In this document: positions 1 through 3,542 of the stretch, one piece after another
Numbering within the stretch: the first letter of the stretch is position 1
How the letters are laid out: each line of letters begins with the position of its first letter
NCBI GenBank assembly: GCA_002496955.1
Contig: DALZ01000160.1
Span: forward strand, 8,142-13,744
DNA length: 5,603 nt
From: Euryarchaeota archaeon UBA128
GTDB taxonomy: Archaea > Thermoplasmatota > Poseidoniia > Poseidoniales > Poseidoniaceae
Direction of reading: 5' to 3'
Program-made: the position numbers and the translations under genes
The notes under the pieces: generated by a model
The model's database searches: none
Told to the model about the DNA's origin: nothing
The model's input: the letters and a program-made list of their open reading frames with translations, nothing else

Positions 1-498
1 GAGGGTCTATCCGGTGGGACTGCGGGTATCGATCGGTTAGCAGGGCCTCTATCGCCGCGCTGGGAAGGAAACTTTTTGCAAAAATCAGTGATGGTACCAT
101 TCCACACCCTCAGCATGATGGTTGTCCCATTCGAGCTGCAAGGCTTAGCAATGCACCCTTTCGAGGAATCACTACTGGAAGCTGAGGATAACTCTTTTGC
201 TCAATTACTTGGTGAAGATGGGTTACTATTTTTAGTCAATTTGTTCTTTTGGCTATTGTGGGTAAATATCTTGTTAGGTTTCACCAACCTGATTCCGATG
301 GTACCGTTTGATGGTGGGCATATGTTCAAGGATATGCTTCGAGGAGTGTTGAATGCAGTGAAGAATTTGGGCCGAAAGTTGAAATTTTGGGATATTAACC
401 CGATGTGGATCGAACACATCTCTAGCAAGGCTTCTAACATTTCATCGCTTGCCTTACTAGGGATGATATTGTTCATCATCCTTATACCGTATCTATAG
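1..498 (+). CDS. Site-2 protease (M50) family membrane metalloprotease, C-terminal part
   Basis: This is the 3' part of a gene that begins before the window: the frame is open from base 1, giving 165 residues to a TAG stop. An internal TTG at 76 is not needed as a start. The visible residues 96-107 read NLIPMVPFDGGH, the second conserved motif of site-2 proteases (N-x-x-P-x4-D-G), in which the Asp (D104) is a zinc ligand. It follows a hydrophobic helix at about 75-95, and a second helix (about 147-165) forms the extreme C-terminus. The HExxH zinc motif, normally in an earlier membrane helix, would lie outside the window. Family members cleave substrates within the membrane, often in regulated proteolysis; the substrate here is unknown. 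The stop overlaps the stop of the convergent Hjc-like gene. The family call is firm from the DGG motif and helices; the exact subfamily cannot be judged without the N-terminus. Confidence 0.85.
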   Translation, partial: EGLSGGTAGIDRLAGPLSPRWEGNFLQKSVMVPFHTLSMMVVPFELQGLAMHPFEESLLEAEDNSFAQLLGEDGLLFLVNLFFWLLWVNILLGFTNLIPMVPFDGGHMFKDMLRGVLNAVKNLGRKLKFWDINPMWIEHISSKASNISSLALLGMILFIILIPYL

Positions 499-509
499 GT
501 TGCGCAACC
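493..509. repeat. Two adjoining palindromes at a convergent gene junction
   Basis: CTATAG (493-498) is a perfect palindrome that supplies the TAG stop on both strands: the site-2 protease stop on + and the hjc stop on -. It is followed, sharing one base, by a perfect 12-bp palindrome GGTTGCGCAACC (498-509), which lies inside the hjc reading frame (codons for its last residues). Further on, CAAC-cgac-GTTG (505-516) gives an alternative small stem. There is no clear T-tract on either strand, so an intrinsic terminator is possible but weakly supported. Confidence 0.5.
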
Positions 510-1161
510 GACGTTGTTGTAATTCGGCCAGTATGTCTCTCCGGGGTTCTGAATCATAGCTGATTTGGTCAAATTCATCGCGGTCTATGTCATCAGATAG
601 TGCCTTGGTTCGGGATTGCAAGGCTGACAATTCACCGGCAGGGGTTTCCGGCATCGAGCAAATAAGTGCAATAAACTCATTCAATTCCATTCCTTTCTCC
701 CAATTAAGATGTGGCTTGCCGTTACGTGTTAGTGGCAAACTAGGTATTGAGGGAGCAAGTTTTCTCAACTTCCCGTGTAAACTCTTAGTTCCAACCCGGA
801 AAATGCGCCATGAATCACCTCTTATTCCCTTCAGTCGGTAGGCATACAGCGGCATTAAACATGATCTATTACCCTCATAAACTAGAGAATTATACTGCTC
901 TAGTGTCCGACCTGATAGATACAACTTTGCTTCCTTTGATGATTTTACTTCGATTGGGAAACAGATATCGCCTCTCAGGGCAAGTAAATCACCAGAACCT
1001 TCGATCCCTGATCCAGCCGCTCTGACTACGAGAAACGGCCGTTGTTCAATTAACTTCATTCTGGCTTTTTGTAACTCACTGCAGGATTTAATGATTGCAT
1101 CTACGCCTTTTGGCAAGCCAGCGAGAACCAGTCGCAATTCTCTTTCGTATTTGCTACTCAC
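493..1161 (-). CDS. hjc: Hjc-type Holliday junction resolvase, enlarged
   Basis: The 222-residue product resembles archaeal Hjc, a nuclease of the PD-(D/E)XK fold that acts as a dimer and cuts four-way junctions during recombination. The active-site residues known from Pyrococcus Hjc can be matched: E6-R7 in YERE, R47 in VVRAAGSG, D58 in GDLLAL, and E71/K73 in IEVKSSK. The D-to-E-to-K spacing (13 and 2) is the usual one. It is unusual in two ways. About 25 extra residues lie between E6 and R47, and a tail of roughly 90 charged residues follows the nuclease core, whereas family members are commonly about 110-170 residues. The start is GTG (1161), the only ordinary start after an in-frame TGA at 1171-1173; no good Shine-Dalgarno is seen, so a leaderless mRNA is likely. 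It is convergent with the site-2 protease gene and divergent from the RuvC-fold gene. The fold is well supported; true junction-cutting activity is inferred. Confidence 0.85.
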   Translation of the reverse strand: MSSKYERELRLVLAGLPKGVDAIIKSCSELQKARMKLIEQRPFLVVRAAGSGIEGSGDLLALRGDICFPIEVKSSKEAKLYLSGRTLEQYNSLVYEGNRSCLMPLYAYRLKGIRGDSWRIFRVGTKSLHGKLRKLAPSIPSLPLTRNGKPHLNWEKGMELNEFIALICSMPETPAGELSALQSRTKALSDDIDRDEFDQISYDSEPRRDILAELQQRRLRNL

Positions 1162-1172
1162 AATCTTATATC

Positions 1173-1224
1173 ACTGTCAAGAGTTTTTGATAACTTCGGT
1201 AAAGATTACCAGTTTATTGACAGT
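1173..1224. repeat. Long-loop inverted repeat ACTGTCAA / TTGACAGT
   Basis: ACTGTCAA at 1173-1180 is the exact reverse complement of TTGACAGT at 1217-1224: 8-bp arms with 36 bases between them. The centres of the arms are 44 bp apart, roughly four helical turns. The shorter inverted repeat GGTAA-aga-TTACC lies between the arms, though it is not concentric. The position, just upstream of the hjc start, suggests an operator, but the function is inferred only from position and symmetry. Confidence 0.45.
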
Positions 1225-1249
1225 TTTACCATTGGTAACCAATTCGGTA
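1195..1249. repeat. Cluster of GGTAA/TTACC inverted repeats
   Basis: The core GGTAA or its complement TTACC occurs at 1198-1202, 1206-1210, 1226-1230 and 1235-1239, with a variant GGTAG at 1246-1250. Two pairs form clean dyads: GGTAA-aga-TTACC (1198-1210) and the 13-bp ATTGGT-a-ACCAAT (1231-1243). The heptamer TTCGGTA is also directly repeated at 1195-1201 and 1243-1249, so the cluster has both dyad and tandem symmetry. This looks like a set of regulator-binding sites shared by hjc and the RuvC-fold gene. No binding protein can be named. Confidence 0.45.
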
Positions 1250-1280
1250 GGTTTGAGATAGTCTGACCCATGGCGACATT

Positions 1281-2042
1281 ATGGGGCGTTTAGCAATTAG
1301 AACAAACGATTTCCGATTGTCGTTCAAACTCATTGAAAAGTTACGCGCCGACTCCCTAGATTTTGAGGTCATTGATGTCAATACACCGGTTCACGATGAC
1401 AGCATCGTGTGGTTTTCAACGCCGTCAGAGATTGTCGATTTTCCCGCAATGGGAACTCCTATACCTGTAGATTTAGATTCGATTGATAGCGCAGTAATGT
1501 CTGCTGTGTATCAATTGAAGGGACCTCAAGAATCAATATCATTGGTAATAGGTATCGATCCTGGCCCATATCCCGGAATTGCGTGGTTAGTCGATGGCGC
1601 ATTTTGTGGGATAATGCAACTCACATCTACCAAGGAGCTCATGCCAAATCTAATCAGGCTCAGAGAAATAGGTAGTTTTGTCAACATCACGATTAAGGTT
1701 GGTGATGGAGCACCGTTAATTAGAGATCAGATAATCAATGATTGTATTGCTGAAAACTGGGTCACTGAGCAGGTCAATGAAAATAGTACATCGTCCGGGT
1801 TGATTAGAAATAATCATTCAACCTCTGCACTAAGGATAGCGACCAGTAACGGTACAAAGATATGGCAGACTAGAAGTATCAAACCAACACAGGGAGACAT
1901 AAAATACATTCAAACGGAAAGTAGGAAGCGCTCAAATGGGAAATTCACTATTTCTCAAACGGTTGCTGCAATGGTTGCCGTAGGTGAAATTAGTATGGAC
2001 GAAGCACTTGCTATGAGGTCAAGTTATTCTTCTGAGGAGTAA
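1281..2042 (+). CDS. Conserved archaeal protein with RuvC/RNase H-fold domain
   Basis: The 253-residue protein has two parts. Residues 1-84 form an alpha/beta region (RTNDFRLSFKLIEKLRADS, then a VWFSTPSEI strand) of a type I associate with archaeal conserved hypothetical proteins. Residues 88-190 look like a RuvC/YqgF-type RNase H fold: VIGIDPGPYPGIAWL carries the first-strand Asp (D93), VGDGAP a second acid (D142), and NNHSTSALRIA (177-187) aligns with the RuvC HxxDA motif but has Ser182 where the third Asp is expected. The C-terminal part (about 200-245) ends in a GEISMDEALA helix. RuvC-like proteins cut or bind branched nucleic acids, and divergence from hjc supports a DNA-repair role, but the activity is inferred. 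ATG 1281 is the first ordinary start after an in-frame TGA at 1254-1256; no Shine-Dalgarno is seen. Its 3' end overlaps the signal peptidase gene by 19 bp. Confidence 0.75.
   Translation: MGRLAIRTNDFRLSFKLIEKLRADSLDFEVIDVNTPVHDDSIVWFSTPSEIVDFPAMGTPIPVDLDSIDSAVMSAVYQLKGPQESISLVIGIDPGPYPGIAWLVDGAFCGIMQLTSTKELMPNLIRLREIGSFVNITIKVGDGAPLIRDQIINDCIAENWVTEQVNENSTSSGLIRNNHSTSALRIATSNGTKIWQTRSIKPTQGDIKYIQTESRKRSNGKFTISQTVAAMVAVGEISMDEALAMRSSYSSEE
2024..2042. repeat. Quasi-palindromic 3' overlap of convergent genes
   Basis: The 19 bases shared by the RuvC-fold gene (+) and the signal peptidase gene (-) read TTATTCTTCTGAGGAGTAA. They are symmetric about base 2033 with only two imperfect pairs (2027/2039 and 2030/2036, both T opposite G). 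As a result both strands encode Y-S-S-E-E followed by TAA. In + strand RNA the two mismatches would be G-U pairs; in - strand RNA they would be A-C. Confidence 0.75.
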
Positions 2043-3025
2043 TCATCCTCTATTTTTGCCTGCTCCATTTCCGGAGATTTTTGCATTAGTCTACTAAGTC
2101 CAACCTCCAAACCTACCGGAGCAAAAATTATCCCGCCGATAACCATTGCAAGAAATAGAAACGACGACCCAGGAACATATTGTGTGCCAGGGGAACTAGG
2201 GCCGCTTAGCATTAGTTTAACAGTGCCTAACCAGGGTATTTCACCACCAGCAACTCCAACTAACCAAGACTCTCTGACGGGCCCAGCAACGCCCGAGGCA
2301 CTATGTACTCCAGATGAGCCGTTGACTACCAGACCTCCCTGATCAACAGAGCATTGGTTGTTGTCACCCAGAGTGACAATTCCAGAGTGTTTTGGTTGCC
2401 AATCCCAGACCACGAGATAAGGCTCAACATTGGCATGAGCAAACCGCTTACAATCGTAATAACCAGCATGATAACCGTCAAATCTTATTGTTACAGTTTC
2501 TGAGTTGGTGACGTTAGTGCCGGGTACAGACCAAGTTAACACACATGTGCCTTGCAAACCATCTGAATCTTCAGCCGCGCTATCCCACGTACCGCCTTCT
2601 GGGCAATGCTCAGACTCACTTGCATCGGCACTTACGGTGCGGTCTGGTGATACAGTCTGACTTGCTTCCACCCGTAAGATCGCTCGATGGATAATTGGTG
2701 TACCTGCATCACCGTTCTTCTGGTAAATTATTACATCTCCCGCCATACCATGGGTTTCATAACCGAAATATTTGTTACCCCTGTCGCTAGCCTCGGCAAA
2801 GGTAACTATGTTGTCGTAAGGAGTGTCCATAACAAGTATAAGATCGCCAGCATCAATGCTTCCAACTTCGCCATTCTCTTCATGAATCATTGATGATGAT
2901 TCGACAACAACTAACGGCGGCATAGTGCCAGTATGTGCCCAAAGACCCAATACCAGAAAAGCAATCATCGCTACAGCCAACAACATCTCTCGCAAGAGGT
3001 TGCTAAGTGGGCTTTTGTCAGTCAA
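2024..3025 (-). CDS. Signal peptidase I (S26B, archaeal type) with large ectodomain
   Basis: This 333-residue membrane protease should remove signal peptides from exported proteins on the outer face of the membrane. An N-terminal helix (about 14-30) is followed by ESSSMI, with catalytic Ser45. AGD (59-61) and MAGDVIIY (94-101) flank the core, and IIHRAI gives His113 in place of the bacterial Lys, the archaeal/ER arrangement. LGDNNQCSVDQGG supplies Asp221 and Asp228. GEIPWLG (261-267) is a usual late motif and a second helix lies at 288-306. About 100 residues between His113 and Asp221 form an insertion with Cys141, Cys161 and Cys192 (Cys225 lies by the Asp motif) and a glycosylation sequon at N171; another is at N235. 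It is longer than common archaeal homologues. The start is TTG, the only start before an in-frame stop, and has a GAGGT site 6 bases upstream. It lies 9 bp after the small membrane protein gene and is probably coupled to it. Confidence 0.92.
   Translation of the reverse strand: MTDKSPLSNLLREMLLAVAMIAFLVLGLWAHTGTMPPLVVVESSSMIHEENGEVGSIDAGDLILVMDTPYDNIVTFAEASDRGNKYFGYETHGMAGDVIIYQKNGDAGTPIIHRAILRVEASQTVSPDRTVSADASESEHCPEGGTWDSAAEDSDGLQGTCVLTWSVPGTNVTNSETVTIRFDGYHAGYYDCKRFAHANVEPYLVVWDWQPKHSGIVTLGDNNQCSVDQGGLVVNGSSGVHSASGVAGPVRESWLVGVAGGEIPWLGTVKLMLSGPSSPGTQYVPGSSFLFLAMVIGGIIFAPVGLEVGLSRLMQKSPEMEQAKIEDDYSSEE
2053..2057 (+). terminator. Possible T-tract terminator after the RuvC-fold gene
   Basis: A TTTTT run begins 11 bases after the + strand stop, just downstream of the quasi-palindrome at 2024-2042. 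Archaeal RNA polymerase can stop at short T-runs, so this could end the + transcript inside the antisense of the signal peptidase gene. The run is short and falls in coding sequence, so it may be chance. Confidence 0.25.
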
Positions 3026-3031
3026 ATGACA

Positions 3032-3036
3032 ACCTC
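3032..3036 (-). promoter_or_regulatory. Ribosome-binding site for the signal peptidase TTG start
   Basis: On the - strand, GAGGT lies 6 bases before the TTG at 3025. It overlaps the TGA stop of the upstream membrane protein gene (TGAGGT). It supports TTG as the true start, since the next Met is residue 14, at the beginning of the membrane helix, and it implies translational coupling of the two genes. Confidence 0.6.
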
Positions 3037-3442
3037 ATTTGCGCTTCTTCAGACCCTTTTCAACAAGAAAATCTTCCCAGGCAACTGCGTGTCCTGCTCC
3101 AAGTATATTCGCTGCTTCGTCACCCTCAGATTTGCGCCTCTTTAATTCCGAAGTTGATTCAATTTGCTTTAATTCTTCGAGTAGATTTACATGACCGCGC
3201 AAGTTGAGGAATTCTGGAGTAGCAATTATCAGCATTAAACTTGATAAGACAATCATGCCAATGGCTGCACCGGTAAATTCGCCCCATTCGCTATCGCCTT
3301 GCAAGAATAATAATTGATAGGCACTGACCATCAGTAAAATCGCTGATGCGCCAAATGCGGTAGCACTCAGCATTAGTTGTTTACCGTGTTGTTTTGCCCA
3401 TAATTCACCAAAAAACCCCATATCATCACCAGTGCTTGACAT
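3035..3442 (-). CDS. Small membrane protein with two helices and charged tail, unknown function
   Basis: I do not recognise a named family for this 135-residue protein. It has two hydrophobic helices, about residues 23-47 and 57-75, joined by a short acidic loop (QGDSEWGE). A hydrophilic tail (76-135) follows, with a likely amphipathic or coiled helix (NLLEELKQIESTSELKRRK) and a basic end KKRK. The positive charges suggest that both termini are cytoplasmic and the loop is outside. It is the first gene of a probable two-gene operon with signal peptidase: its TGA sits in the ribosome-binding site of that gene. This suggests, but does not prove, a role near the export or processing machinery. 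Two starts are possible: ATG 3442 (no Shine-Dalgarno, perhaps leaderless) or ATG 3421 (Met8), which has GGTGAT just upstream. The reading frame itself is well supported by composition and context. Confidence 0.8.
   Translation of the reverse strand: MSSTGDDMGFFGELWAKQHGKQLMLSATAFGASAILLMVSAYQLLFLQGDSEWGEFTGAAIGMIVLSSLMLIIATPEFLNLRGHVNLLEELKQIESTSELKRRKSEGDEAANILGAGHAVAWEDFLVEKGLKKRK
3425..3430 (-). promoter_or_regulatory. GGTGAT Shine-Dalgarno that may set an internal start (Met8)
   Basis: On the - strand GGTGAT, a full match to the usual archaeal 16S 3'-end complement (GGAGGTGAT), precedes the ATG of codon 8 by 3 bases. The upstream ATG at 3442 lacks any such site. The true protein may therefore be 128 residues. 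However, the GGTGAT is itself inside the longer reading frame (codons for G5-D7) and could be chance. Confidence 0.4.
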
Positions 3443-3542
3443 ATGGTATCATGTTTGAGTTCTTTGATGTTTTGTTTGTCAAACCAACTACAAATGCTCA
3501 AAAGTAATTGAATAAGAGATATAGTGCAGGGGTGGGGAGAGT
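3443..3542. promoter_or_regulatory. Divergent promoter region between the membrane-protein operon and the helicase
   Basis: These 100 bp hold the promoters of the signal peptidase operon (-) and the helicase (+). The sequence is A/T-rich but I see no strong archaeal TATA box; AAAAGTAAT (3500-3508) is a weak candidate for the + gene. An 11-bp dyad GTTTG-t-CAAAC lies at 3474-3484, near the middle, and could be an operator. Roles are inferred from position. Confidence 0.4.
3531..3539 (+). promoter_or_regulatory. Purine-rich ribosome-binding site of the helicase gene
   Basis: GGTGGGGAG within a G-rich run (3529-3540) lies just before the ATG at 3543. GGTG is 8 bases and GGAG 3 bases from the start, so either could pair with 16S rRNA. 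It fixes the helicase start and indicates a leadered transcript, unlike the genes at the 1162-1280 promoter region. Confidence 0.55.

Larger units (their letters stand above)
1162..1280. promoter_or_regulatory. Divergent promoter region between hjc and the RuvC-fold gene
   Basis: These 119 bp separate the two divergent start codons and must hold both promoters. Neither gene has a convincing ribosome-binding site, which fits leaderless transcripts. A TATA-like element for the + gene could be TTTGAGATA at 1252-1260, centred about 25 bases before the ATG, but the match to the archaeal consensus is poor. For the - gene, an A/T-rich stretch around 1184-1194 sits at about the right distance, also a weak match. 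The region is rich in inverted repeats (listed separately) that could bind a regulator. A seven-codon ORF (1270-1293) overlaps the + start in another frame and is probably meaningless. Confidence 0.5.

Noticed and set aside
76..498. TTG at 76 as the start of a short 140-residue protease
   Set aside because: The frame is open to base 1, and the site-2 protease needs an N-terminal HExxH helix, so the gene continues upstream of the window.
201..578. 125-residue open frame on the - strand
   Set aside because: It is antisense to the site-2 protease DGG motif and its helices and overlaps the real hjc end; its translation shows no domain.
587..1025. Two open frames on the + strand (587-841 and 810-1025)
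   Set aside because: Both are antisense to the Hjc-like gene, whose catalytic motifs are clear, and they show no motif of their own.
1270..1293. Seven-codon ORF (MATLWGV) overlapping the start of the RuvC-fold gene
   Set aside because: It could be an attenuating upstream ORF, but it has no ribosome-binding site and such short frames are common by chance.
2687..3207. Three short + strand open frames (2687-2893, 2933-3145, 3007-3207)
   Set aside because: They lie opposite signal peptidase and the small membrane protein and have no recognisable features.
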